Assembly: GCA_032207245.1 (NCBI GenBank)
Contig: CM063510.1
Location: 49,426,595 to 49,490,594, forward strand
Length of the DNA stretch: 64,000 nucleotides
From: Pardosa pseudoannulata
Taxonomy: Eukaryota > Arthropoda > Arachnida > Araneae > Lycosidae
Direction of reading: 5' to 3'
Numbering within the stretch: position 1 is the first letter of the stretch; every line of letters begins with the position of its first letter. Below the pieces are notes generated by a model. That model was not told the DNA's origin and searched no databases. It saw only the letters and a list, made by a program, of their open reading frames with translations. Both the position numbers and the translations under genes were made by a program. Shown piece after piece: positions 27,600-39,021 of the stretch.

Positions 27600-28240
27600 T
27601 TTAGAAATTCAATATATTCCCCATTTAAGCGAATCTTTATCCTGAAATTGAACGCGCACTTTTTTCTAAAGTATTCTAAGTCATGATGTCATGCGAATAT
27701 TTCTGTTCTAGAATTTCTTTTCGCTACATATGTTGCTGAGTGCTAAATCCCATGAATATGTCATGCGTTTAAAAGTCTAGAATAAAATTTTCCCATTTCG
27801 TACAGAAAAAAAAACATTTCTTTCTTTGAAAGGATTGTTATTTACCGCATTTGAGTTAATTTTTCGGAATAGTTTTGTGTCACTCTATTTCTTAAGCAAC
27901 AAATACTTTTAGAGGTTTAATTTAATTTTAATTTCAGACGGAAGCAAATACTTTTAAAAAGTGCATTTTTGCGGTACGAAAATAAATTAATTTAATTTAT
28001 TTTTCTCTAAACTAGAATTTTAATCAAGGAAACATTTGCGACGGTGTTGCATTTTTTACCAACTATTTTCTTGTAAGTAGATGCATAAATATAATTCAAA
28101 ATTATATCTTTTTTTTCATTAGCAATTTCTTTAATGTTTATAAAAATCAAATTTATTTCCTATATAAACGAGAGATTTACATTAGCGTTCTTTTAAATTA
28201 ATAATTTACTAATAATGATTGTTAGGAATGTATACAGTTC
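27600..28240 (+). repeat. Unit D, copy 4
   Basis: Begins ttagaaattcaatatattcc and ends attaataatttactaataat then gattgttagg. It contains the full ordered set of unit D words, including those shared with copy 1 (tttgcggtacgaaaataaatt at about 27970) and with copy 3 (tgtcatgcgttt at about 27760). Being longest, it joins the partial similarities of the other copies into one family. Confidence 0.7.
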
Positions 28241-28255
28241 AATGCACTCCATATA

Positions 28256-28935
28256 AATGCTTAAATATGCAACGAACTGTCAATAAATAAAATGTTGTTG
28301 GTATTTCATTTGAAATAAATGGTTAAAAGAAATAGTTACTATTTCAAGAAAATTATATTGAGTCACAGTTCACACATATATGTAATATACTAAAAATTAT
28401 ACATGCAATATATTAAAAACCGAAGCATATATAAATTATTTTTCTTGATTTTAATTCTGTGGCATTATAAAGTAAAGAACTTGAATACATAATTTTCCAA
28501 ATAATAATAATACCTCAATTTGCATATTTTGCTCTTTTGCTCAGTATCGAAATGCTGACACAATGGCTGCATGATTCTTAGAACCGTAAGAGATGACGTT
28601 GCATTGCTTAAATATGCAATGAAATCTCAAATAAAATAAATGTTATTGTTATTTAATTTGAAATAAATGATTCAAATAAATGGTTAAAATTTCAGGAAAT
28701 TATGTTGCGTTACGGTGCACACACATATATTATATAATGAAAATTTAACCAGAATCTATATAGATTATTTCTTTCGACTTTAATTCTATATCATTATGAA
28801 GAAAATAACCCCGATATATCAGAGCAATATCTTCCGTTTGAAAAAATGTCTCAATTTTCATTTTTTATCCTTTTATTCATTTCCAATAACACGGGGGCTA
28901 CATAATGCAATAAGACCATAAGAGATAACTTTGTA
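28256..28935 (+). repeat. Diverged tandem duplication, ~345 bp unit
   Basis: gcttaaatatgcaacgaa (28259) recurs as gcttaaatatgcaatgaa (28607), each followed by an ataaaatgttgttgg/ataaatgttattgtt block, cacacatatat, a tatataaattattttt/tatatagattatttct block and an aa-ccgtaagagatgac/agaccataagagataac block. Two units only, well diverged. Confidence 0.7.
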
Positions 28936-29214
28936 ATTTTGATGTTGAATTTACAAATTTTCCTGGGAAAATGCTTCTGTCTCGCTCAGGAGTTGTCGAG
29001 TTTTTATCAGTTTGCATGCTACGTGTTAGCATTCCAGAAGCTACTCTATTTTTTTAATTTTAGACTAAAAGTTATATTTTTTGTAGATGTTAACGGTTTA
29101 TTGTTTTGTATAACCAAAATAATAGAAAATGTAGAAAGTATGAACATAATTCTTGTTGAAAATTTGTTTTTATATCATATAAAAGTGTCACTGAAATATC
29201 CTTCGATGGAGTGG

Positions 29215-29334
29215 TTTTGGTTTTGGTTTTGGAGTGCTACGGTCTACTTTTTGCAACACGAGGGCTAATGAGACCGGGACCTACTGCTTAAAGCCGATTT
29301 CGAATGGCTACGAACATCCATGCCATAGTGGGAT
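29215..29334 (-). mobile_element. tRNA-derived SINE, 5'-truncated, with TSD
   Basis: Read on the minus strand this starts in the former B box (gatcccactatggcatgg), continues through attcgaaatcggctttaag, gtctcattagccctcgtg and ttgcaaaaagtagac, and ends in a (CCAAAA)n tail. It is flanked by cct(t/c)cgatggagtgg at 29200-29214 and 29335-29349, a 15-bp target duplication with one mismatch. Truncation at the 5' end and a 3' oligomer tail are the hallmarks of LINE-driven reverse transcription. Frames reading Trp-Phe repeats at the tail are not genes. Confidence 0.88.
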
Positions 29335-29349
29335 CCTCCGATGGAGTGG

Positions 29350-31906
29350 AATTTTCTGCTTATGGTTTAGATTACACGGGTTTTATTCGTTTTATTTCAT
29401 CTGTCCTCTTATTAGTGTTTGATAAAAGTCTTTCAATCACCAAAAACATTCCAGTAAAGTTTCGCAATAAAAAACACCAGTAATGCAATCGTGACCTCTA
29501 ACATAAATTTACGTCATTTTAAGTATTATTTCTGGTTATCGCCCACGTAAATTTAAGTAATTTCAAATTATTTTCCTGATTACGATTGGAGGGATTTTAC
29601 GTCGTACAATTTCTGTATATAAATGCGACAAAATTATCACACGAATGAGATATGATAAGAAAATAGGAGACAGAAATATAATTCTTATTTTTTTTTGTTA
29701 TTATTTTTAGTCCGTAATTAAATATTTTAGTATTTTCCTATTTAAGTATATTATCCTTTACCTTTTAAGTCTACATTAATGATACAAATTTGCAGCGACC
29801 AGATTCACATTTTCATTGTTTTTATGAGTGCTCAGCATCGGAAACATAAAACGTTTGCCCATCAAGAAGTGTTTATTACGTTAGTTTATGTTTCACTGTT
29901 ATGCAATAACATTTACATTAAAATATGAAAAAAAAGATATTATTCCCTTCACTGGGAAATCAGCATAATTACATAGGTTCTTTATATTTTTTTTCAAATA
30001 ATGTTGGTATCATTTAAAGATTTAAAACTGTAGATGAGTAGGTATATACTGAAATAGCAACTTTTGCATTTGTATATTTGTAACACTTGAGCTCTACTTA
30101 ACTTTAAACAGTAAATAAAGACTGTGTTAACAAATAAAATTACTCAGACGAATATAAAGTTTCATTTAAAAACAAAGGAAGTTAAATTTACATGTTTCGA
30201 TGGATGTGAAAAGAAAATAAAACTAAAAAAATACGAAAAACCTATTTAAGAAAGTATTGTTTGAAATCAAAGATACAAAAGTAACGTGTATGTAATGTTT
30301 GAAATAAAAATAAAAATGCCAAATACTTCAAAGCAATTTTAATTTTCTACAATTCCTTAGGGCTCTGAGGCATCACAAAGAATTCTCTTTATCTTTTACA
30401 GAACTAATGTTTTATACGCCCGCGAAAATTCTGTTTATTTTTTCCTTGGCTATTTACAATTCATTGATCATAGTGAAATCTAGATGATCATGTTAGGTTC
30501 TCCAAAATTAACCTCTCGCCGTTTTATCGCAGTTAATTAATACAATAGTTCTGTGTTCATCCGGGGATTTGTTCTGTTAAGCCTCGACAAATCCACAGAA
30601 AAGGTGAAGTATAATTAATGAAAGTTTTCCTCGGAACTTATTTTTGTCCACCTGATTTCAGTGTTTTATTTTCCTTTGAAAATTAGAGATTGTATCACAA
30701 AAGAAATCGGAGCAAGTATGTGAAAGAAAAATAGAATAAAGAAATAAGAGTGCTTTTTTTATCCCTTGATAATTTTCTCTGATATAATTTAGAAAAGAAA
30801 ATATTTTTGAAATTAATGTAAGATTTAATCTGAGAACATCAGATTTTAAGATTAAAATTTGGTAGCTATGATTAAGTGTTATATTTGTTGAGCAATAAAT
30901 TATTTTATTTTACTCCTACGGCAAAATTCCAAATTAAAAACGAGACCTTAAATTAATTTAAAAATTTCTTTCAAATTAAACACCATGAAAAACTTTTCAC
31001 ATTTGTTTATTTATTGTACTTATTTTATTTTTTCTGTTATGATTTAATTTTTATTATTTTTATTTTTTTTACGATCAATTATTTAAATTACAATTTTGTG
31101 CAATCACTATTAGCAATATTAATTTTAAACAGCATAGCTTTTTTTTTTCTTAGTAGAGCTTTATATAAATGTTATTATTTTATAATGTACTGCACTTTTA
31201 TTTTTATAACGTTTGTTACACAAGACTTTGATTATATTTTATTAAGTATGAATTTAAATATTATTGTAAAAGATAATTTTATTATTTGCTTTAAAGCCTG
31301 TGCAAGTATGCATGAGTTATTTGCTAACAGTTGTATGAGTGTGTGCGTGTGCTTCTTTTATAAATAAAATTTTGGCTAATAATTAGAAAAGCTAATTTAT
31401 TAGAGTTATATTTCCTCAAATAAAAGTTAAATTGTTAGAGATAGTATTGAACAATACATGATCATTATTTTAAGCTACGTGGGTGCTGTAACTCTTGATT
31501 TCATAAACGGGTATTTGGATAAAATAAGCACAAAAGATTTTTGTTTATTATCCATATATTTACGCTATTTACACCTTATATAAAAATAACTTACATCCGT
31601 GTTGTTTTACTTCTGACGAAATGGTCATTAACACTTATTTTATTAATTATTTGTATTTTGTTAATTGTGTCTGTGTGACTATCGAGTAGTTTTTCTCAGA
31701 TCAAATCACTACAAGTGTATATAACACACCTTAATTCATATTTCAAAGAAAAACTTAATAATCTTTAACATTAAAAAAACAGCGGCCATACTATGGTGTT
31801 TATGTAATAACGATGAATTTTTTTTTCTAATTGTAATATCCAATAATTTAAAGACACCGAAGAAAAACGTCAGGCACTATGAACACTCTACAAACTTAAT
31901 GAAGGA
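29350..31906. other. AT-rich gene-free stretch
   Basis: About 2.5 kb without a recognised gene. The 117-codon frame at 31014-31367 is Phe/Tyr/Ile-rich, as expected from T-rich DNA, and I do not call it. About 30360-30620 is slightly GC-richer with no motif I can name. Confidence 0.45.
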
Positions 31907-31960
31907 TACAGATATGTCTAATGCTTTTGCTCGTTACATAAAGCATTAGACATATCTGTA
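31907..31960. repeat. Perfect hairpin, 20-bp arms, 14-nt loop
   Basis: tacagatatgtctaatgctt (31907-31926) is exactly complementary to 31941-31960, around the loop ttgctcgttacata. No poly-T terminator or miRNA-like mismatched stem surrounds it. Confidence 0.95.
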
Positions 31961-33229
31961 ATGTAAATATTTGCTACTGATCTATATACGTATGATATGG
32001 CACTGTGATACACACAGTATGCAAGTCTAAATTTCCTTCTTATGCCGGACGCCGGCTGGTGTGCAACTCACAGGGTGACTTTTTGATTGTTGACGATAAA
32101 ATCAATAATTTCAAACAAATATAATTGAAGTAATATATTTTTATACCGACAAAATTAGATAACAAGACTGCAGTTTCACACTTACACATGACCCGCCCCT
32201 GTTTTTGAAAGAAATTTGCTTTTGTAGGAAAATTGTGATTTTAAAAGAAATTTTATTTAATTGAATGCAACTTTGTGAGTTACATTCATTTATAAAAAAC
32301 AAAATTGAGTCTTAAATTGTAATAGGGCTAAAAAGTTTAAATCTTGAAGTGTCAGCATATTACGATATTAAAGAGGCAAATTCGAATTTTTAAAATAAAA
32401 TTATTCAAGCAAAATATTTAATACCATTACTTTTTTTCTGGTACGATGTAAACGACGTATTGTAATGGTGAGAAATTTTATTGCTCAGAATTCAACAATA
32501 ATACATATTTTGACCATGTCTGAATATCAAGTTTTACGTCTCTGCATGCGTACATGGAAACTGAATTTTGAAACCGTTTCATTCATCATTGAGTGCATTC
32601 AAACTAATTTCATTCATGTCTACACGTATGTGAGTATCTCGCACAACTGAAAAACGATTAGCCGTTAAAGGTTGCAATTTTGTATTCAAGACTTTAGTGT
32701 TTATCTAGTTCGGGTTCTCTCCTATGATTTCTATCTACATTGTATATAAAAAAAATCAATATAATGAATATTGTTTGGGAAATGAATTCACTGTATCTTT
32801 GAGCGAGATTTGCAGCGTCATCTTGTAATTTGATGAGTTTTCAGTTTTTGAAACAGTCTTGTGCATGATAGAGTTTTAAATAAAAAAACTAAGCCATGCC
32901 TTGAATTTTTAATCCTTCACATATAATTCTGCCAGACATAGCAAGAACCTGTCAGGAGTAAAATGCTAGAATATTGTATTTATGACAGATTTTAATAACT
33001 AAGTGTTATGTAAAATACTATATAATATAAAATGATTGGTTTTTCATTTTACATTATTTTTTGGTTAAGAATTCTTAATTATTTGAGCTGCCAAATATGA
33101 AGATTAATGCAGCTTACTATGAACTGATATATACTGTGTTATTTTATTATAGACACTGTAGCAATTTCTGAGGAGAATCATTCTGTGCTTCTTGTCCTCT
33201 CCGCCCACATTTGACTTACAAAAACAAAT
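31961..33229. other. Gene-free stretch
   Basis: No recognised feature. A 61-codon frame at 32465-32650 lacks any domain. Confidence 0.45.
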
Positions 33230-33860
33230 AACTTGCGAATTCAGGCGTGGGAGTGACTATTGTGTGTATGTGTGTGTTTTATACAATGTCGTGTGACTTA
33301 TGCCAGTTCGTTAAGCAAAAGATTTACAATCTAAAAAAATATTTTATAGCGAAAAAATAATCAAAGCATAGGTACACTAAATATTGGTTTTACGACTACT
33401 ATAATAGTTGCATGCGCTTTTGTATGGTTGTGTTTTTTAAAGCCTAAATATATCATAGACAACAAAGAGTTAAATGTAGCGAAAAGTTGCCTGTTTCGTG
33501 TGTTTAGTAAACTTTTGGCCTAACGGTAACTGTTAGCCTCGTGGAGTTTGTTGAAGTCGCGGCTCTTGTGTTTGTGTTTTACAGTTGAATTATGTCTTGC
33601 ATAGCAAAAAGTTAACCATAGTGTAGGTACAGTTGATATTGGCCTAATGACAACTATACATCTTCTGGTGCTAGTTGTGGACGTGGCTATTTTGGTCCGA
33701 GTGTACGTATTTTATAATCTAATTATATCTTGATTAGTAAAACATTAATTATAGCAATCCCAATAAGCATAGTATGTACTTTTCTGTTATTATCTTTCCT
33801 GTTACAGTAAAACTGTAAATAAAAGTGTAAAAATAATATTACGTTAGCCTAGTGTTTGAG
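33230..33860 (+). repeat. Degenerate ~130-bp satellite, about four units
   Basis: An agc/agt anchor recurs at 33348, 33478, 33603 and 33736 (spacing 130, 125 and 133 bp). Each is preceded by a tttataatcta/gttgaattatgtct-type block and followed by gcataggtacactaaatatt / gtgtaggtacagttgatatt then ggcctaatgacaact-type sequence. Units are strongly diverged. Confidence 0.6.
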
Positions 33861-34017
33861 AAAGAAGAAATTAAAACTCATTAAAAAACACATGGACAAA
33901 TATGTCTTGGTTAAAAGATTTTATATATTAAATGCCTAAGGAATACAACTGGAATTGACTTATCATTTGTAGATATCGAAGACTGCTCTCGAGTCGGCGT
34001 CGGCCCTAAAAAACAAT

Positions 34018-34131
34018 ATGGCGTTGATTTTCCTCTTTCTCGTGTCGCTCCAAAAAATGTCTATCCCGCAATCAGTGGATACCAGCAGCGTTCACCCTCT
34101 TCTCTCCTCTGGTAACAACCTTGTCCTCTAA
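34018..34131 (+). CDS. Small open frame with signal-like N-terminus, doubtful
   Basis: ATG at 34018 (context caatATGGCG) to TAA at 34129-34131 encodes 37 residues: MALIFLFLVSLQKMSIPQSV then DTSSVHPLLSSGNNLVL. The first twelve residues form a short hydrophobic segment like a signal peptide, but the product is tiny and no cleaved peptide is obvious. The surrounding 33.97-34.35 kb patch is GC-richer than its neighbours, so it could be a promoter/first-exon region or transposon debris. No good donor site follows within the frame. Confidence 0.2.
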   Translation: MALIFLFLVSLQKMSIPQSVDTSSVHPLLSSGNNLVL

Positions 34132-34228
34132 AAAATACGACTGCCCCGTGGAGAAAAAACAGGGGTCCACTCAGAACCGAGGGATCAGAATCGTGCCAAA
34201 ACAACGGGCCCTTCTATTGGTTGGGAGA

Positions 34229-34291
34229 TTGGTTTGGTTTGGTTTGGAGTGCTACGGTTTACTTTTTGCAACACGAGGGCTAATGAGACCA
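34229..34291 (-). mobile_element. tRNA-derived SINE, 63-bp 3' stub, with 16-bp TSD
   Basis: Minus-strand sequence tggtctcattagccctcgtg then ttgcaaaaagtaaaccgtag and actcc, ending in a (CCAAA)n tail. A perfect 16-bp duplication, tctattggttgggaga, lies at 34213-34228 and 34292-34307. It is the same family as 29215-29334 and 44824-44996 but is truncated down to the 3' end. The duplicated target includes ATTGG (CCAAT on the minus strand). Confidence 0.9.
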
Positions 34292-34307
34292 TCTATTGGT
34301 TGGGAGA

Positions 34308-36030
34308 AGTCTGCAGTTTCTTCAAGTTCAAACCGGTCCTGTCCTGTATGTCTTTGACGAAAGCTTGCGAGATAGGGTAAAAAAAAGCTGAACTGAATGT
34401 AACTTATTCTTATGAAAAGATATGCCAAATGTACAATTTTCTTTATTAATAAATACTATTATAATGTTGAGGAACATTTAAATATGAATATTGATACTAT
34501 ATTATTAACTTATATAAGTACCATAAAATAATGCGATAATCTTTCTTTAAAAAATTGAAAGATTCCAAATTCTCCGTAAAATTAATCATTAATGATAATA
34601 CAATATTAATGTGTTAAGGCTTTAATTCTGGGTCATTAACGTCCTTTTGCCCAAACGTTTTAGAACCATGGGAATGTTCAGCTTCAACGAAATACTCAAG
34701 GAAATAAGAAAGATATTCCGTTAATTGACATCAGAGAGATTCTTGCTTAATGTTTCTCGATTTAGATTTATTCAACAGTGTGAAATGCATATTTCTTTTA
34801 AAATATATTTAGATGTATCAAATGAATTAATATTAAAAAGAAACTTGAAACTATTTCAAATGCATTCAATCTCCATTTGAGAAACATATGCTTTATGAAA
34901 AATTCGCAATTTAAATATCTTCATTAAAGTTGTACATGTTAAGTGTACTTACCTTTTATTTAATTTTCACAACAGTTGCTTTGAAAAAATTATAGATGTG
35001 TTAAAATTGAATATTCAGTTACATCGTTTATTTAAATCTCACTAGTTTTAAATAAATGAATACAGAAAAGCTTTGTATAACGAAACTATAATGTATTAAT
35101 GAAGTTAAATTTTTAAATGTTCATAATGTTACAATATAATTTTATTCCTGTAATTAAGTTTCAATAAAATTATCAGACAGTCTGGAGTTTTCTAAGCTAA
35201 ATGTCTATTATTATCATTGCCTCGAGTGTCCTAATTAAAACAGGCTTAATGCATACCTTAGATTTAATTCAATTGAGTTAAACCAATATAGTTTAATAAA
35301 TTTCATTTTATATTAAATGTATTCAAGGATTAAAACACTGTTTCTTATAAAACAATAAACTGTTGTTATATATTCATATTAATATTTTTAAATTTGTGAA
35401 TCTCTTAACCTAAATTGCTTTAATAAATTTCTAGAGTTTATGTAGTATAAGAAAAGTGAAATATGTAGGCAGCATTCTTTTTAATTGGTGTAAATCTATT
35501 TTATATTATATGGAGAAATTTGAATATTTGTATTTGGGGATGGTTTAAGAAAGATTGTTATTTTAGCTTCTTTATTTTATGTTTGTAGGATATTAAACTG
35601 ATTTAAGTTTATAAGATGATTGATTTTAAAACATTAAATAATGTAATATAGTATAAATTTTGAACAAAGTATTATATCTTTTAAGAAAGTGGACGTAACA
35701 CCTTTCAAGGTAATTATATTTGTAATTTCATTAACAACGTAAATTTATATTCGTTGTTTTCATTAACTATCTCTTTGTCAGAATTGGACTACACGATTTT
35801 TAATGCAAATGGATCATAATTTGCACTCTATGCCATTTTCGAAATCAGGATAATTAAGTGTAAATTAATCATAATTCCAGACAAGTATTTGAGTGTCTGA
35901 TGTGTATAAACGATATGATTTCTTTTGTTATTTATATGTGAATTCCTAAGATGATAAATATTCATAAACGAATTAGATTAAAGTTTTTTACAAAATATTT
36001 GGACATTTCTCTGTTATCAGATAAATCACT
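34308..36030. other. AT-rich gene-free stretch
   Basis: Nothing recognised up to the start of the long inverted repeat. Confidence 0.5.
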
Positions 36031-36977
36031 AAGGTAGTACTAGTAAAAACCCTCAATTAATTCTCGAGCTACTTTTTGGTGGATTCCAAAACTATGTCTA
36101 TCTTGCTACAATTTTCAGATTTTAGTTTTAATAATTGATTAAAGGACATGATATCAACATGACACCATCTTATTTCTTCCAGTGACTGAACATAAAATGT
36201 TGTAGGTTGGATTTACGTTCTGTCCGTAAATTTGCAACAAAAGCTCATTTAGTTTCAATTTGTTCCCTAACAAAGATACGGTTTAATACGTTTTTTAATC
36301 CACAACATTGGAAAACCTTAACATTTATGGCATGGTGACGCACTAGCCCAAAAAAGTTGTTATGGACCTTACAGGAACTTTAAAAAGTTTTTTGCAAAGA
36401 TTAATTATACAACAGTAGCTATTTCTTAAAAAAATATTTTATACAAAGTGTTTAAGAGGGCATAGTACCTTTTGACATTAAAAGAGTTAGTTAAAATATC
36501 CTATTTGATTTAATGTTTTAAAAAAGGGTCTTCTCTAGGTTTTGTGTGTTTTAAATGTTAAGTATAAAAATTTTCAGAAATCATTAAAAAGTTTCTAATT
36601 TTAATAAATTTTTTTTGTTTTGATGTGTAATGCAAACGGAAAAAAAGAAATCCAATTACACGCAAAATAATATTTGAAACTTTTAATCAAACCCTTTTTT
36701 GTATGAAATAGAATATTGTTGTCTACTTATTCTGTTAGCTTCATTGATATTATTTCGAATAATTTATTTTAATTTATAACTGGATAAAGGCTAACTGTTT
36801 AAAGAAACTGTGTTCCATTTATTAAAAGTTTTTAGTTTTTTATTTTTAAAAGTCTGAACTCTTTTTAAAGATTTATGTTTGTAAAATAAATCAATTTAAA
36901 TCAATTTGAAATAATAAATTGGTTTATAATATGCATTTTAAAATTATCCTTCGGGTAAGGGAATTTAAGATTCTTTA
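36031..36977 (+). repeat. Left arm of a ~950-bp inverted repeat
   Basis: From aaggtagtactagtaaaaac at the outer end to ccttcgggtaagggaattta then agattcttta at the inner end, this arm is the reverse complement of 38073-39021. Compared by eye, the arms differ at only about ten positions, for example aatacgtttttt against aataggtttttt and actgtgttcc against actatgttcc. No transposase domain could be recognised in it. The outer ends carry gtactagtaaaaaccctc. Confidence 0.95.
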
Positions 36978-38072
36978 TTTACTGTATATTTTCTATATTA
37001 TTTAAAAAATATTCTGCTTGAAATGTCAAACTAAATAATATTTTGAAATCTAAAGGGTTAAAAAATGTATAACGAATTCATTCTAAAAATAAAAGTACAT
37101 TTTCTCTCTTGAAAATTTATAAAAAGCTGTTATTAATGAAGACTTAAATTTTGAAGCAGTTAAATGAACATGTAAAAATAGTTAAATATTAATATCTGAG
37201 ACCATCAGATTTCTCATGCTATCTTTAAAACATTTATTATCTGGATGATAGCTAATTACGTAAGACTCTATAGTTCTAATAGCTTAATTCATCGTTTTGA
37301 TTATCACTATAATAATAACTGTTTGTACCACTAGGATAGAAACTTGAGAAACTGTTATTAAAATCACCCTACTTGTTACAAAAGATTGATTATAGCTCTT
37401 CAAAGAAACTATATAACCTCCAAAAATGATTGTAGTTACTTTTGAGAGAGCGATATCAGTGGAAATGTCTTTTTGGTTGATACAATTCAATTTTGGTCAA
37501 TTATCTAAGAGAAACGCAAAAGTAAAATTAAAGGAATTGCACCTCTATAGATATTGCATAGATAAATAGCAGTGCATTTGTATTGCATATTTTGACGGTT
37601 GTATTCTTCTATAAAATTTGATTTGCATTTGAAAGTGTATTTTATTAAAAATGAACAAAGAAACAGCGGTACGCCGTCTCCTGGAGAAGAAATAAGAGGC
37701 TGATAGGCCTGACTAATCTATATTCATACAGCACATGTCGTGTGAAATGGATCTGAATTCCCAAGAAGATATCTCTTTCTTGCTTCATATATTACAACTC
37801 CAAAACCTTTTTTGTAAAGCGATGTACAATGAAATGCAAGTACTTTTATATCTGAGACTACCTTTCTGTCGTTATAGTGGTAGAAAAAAAGGTTAAGTTT
37901 CAATTAATACATTTTTAAAAATACGCATTATTGTGTACGTTATTGTGCATTAACATATGTTTGTAGGGAATTTAAAGTTATTTATTTATGTGTTAAATAA
38001 TTATTTGAATTTTTCTTTAAATAAAAAATAATTAAGGATCATTAATTTTTGTAGTTCTAATAGCATCTGAAT
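36978..38072. other. 1.1-kb spacer between the inverted arms
   Basis: AT-rich. It holds a 68-codon minus-strand frame (37284-37490) with a hydrophobic run (ILITVSQVSILVVQTVIIIV) that is not recognisable, and a slightly GC-richer segment at about 37655-37750. tagttctaatag occurs at both sides of the spacer (about 37271 and 38052), in the same orientation. No cargo gene is identified. Confidence 0.5.
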
Positions 38073-39021
38073 TAAAGAATCTTAAATTCCCTTACCCGAA
38101 GGATAATTTTAAAATGCATATTAGAAACTAATTTATTATTTCAAATTGATTTAAATTGATTTATTTTACAAACATAAATCTTTAAAAAGAGTTCAGACTT
38201 TTAAAAATAAAAAACTAAAAACTTTTAATAAATGGAACATAGTTTCTTTAAACAGTTAGCCTTTATCCAGTTATAAATTAAAATAAATTATTCGAAATAA
38301 TATCAATGAAGCTAACAGAATAAGTAGACAACAATATTCTATTTCATACAAAAAAGGGTTTGATTAAAAGTTTCAAATATTATTTTGCGTGTAATTGGAT
38401 TTCTTTTTTTCCGTTTGCATTACACATCAAAACAAAAAAAATTTATTAAAATTAGAAACTTTTTAATGATTTCTGAAAATTTTTATACTTAACATTTAAA
38501 ACACACAAAACCTAGAGAAGACCCTTTTTTAAAACATTAAATCAAATAGGATATTTTAACTAACTCTTTTAATGTCAAAAGGTACTATGCCCTCTTAAAC
38601 ACTTTATATAAAATAAATTTTTTTAAGAAATAGCTACTGTTGTATAATTAATCTTTGCAAAAAACTTTTAAAAGTTCCTGTAAGGTCCATAACAACTTTT
38701 TTGGGCTAGTGCGTCACCATGCCATAAATGTTAAGGTTTTCCAATGTTGTGGATTAAAAAACCTATTAAACCGTATCTTTGTTAGGGAACAAATTGAAAC
38801 TAAATGAGCTTTTGTTGCAAATTTACGGACAGAACGTAAATCCAACCTACAACATTTTATGTTCAGTCACTGGAAGAAATAAGATGGTGTCATGTTGATA
38901 TCATGTCCTTTAATCAATTATTAAAACTAAAATCTGAAAATTGTAGCAAGATAGACATAGTTTTGGAATCCACCAAAAAGTAGCTCGAGAATTAATTGAG
39001 GGTTTTTACTAGTACTACCTT
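38073..39021 (-). repeat. Right arm of a ~950-bp inverted repeat
   Basis: Near-exact reverse complement of 36031-36977, ending at gggtttttactagtactacc then t. A plus-strand frame near the outer end reads RWCHVDIMSFNQLLKLKSEN then CSKIDIVLESTKK and a stop, which looks protein-like but is not a family I can name. Both arms carry it, so it was present before the inverted duplication or belongs to the repeat end. Confidence 0.95.

Noticed and set aside
31014..31367. 117-codon hydrophobic plus-strand ORF as a membrane protein
   Set aside because: The hydrophobicity follows from T-rich sequence; no recognisable transmembrane family or conserved context.
31907..31960. A miRNA gene
   Set aside because: The stem is only 20 bp, perfectly paired, and lacks the longer mismatched lower stem of animal miRNA precursors.
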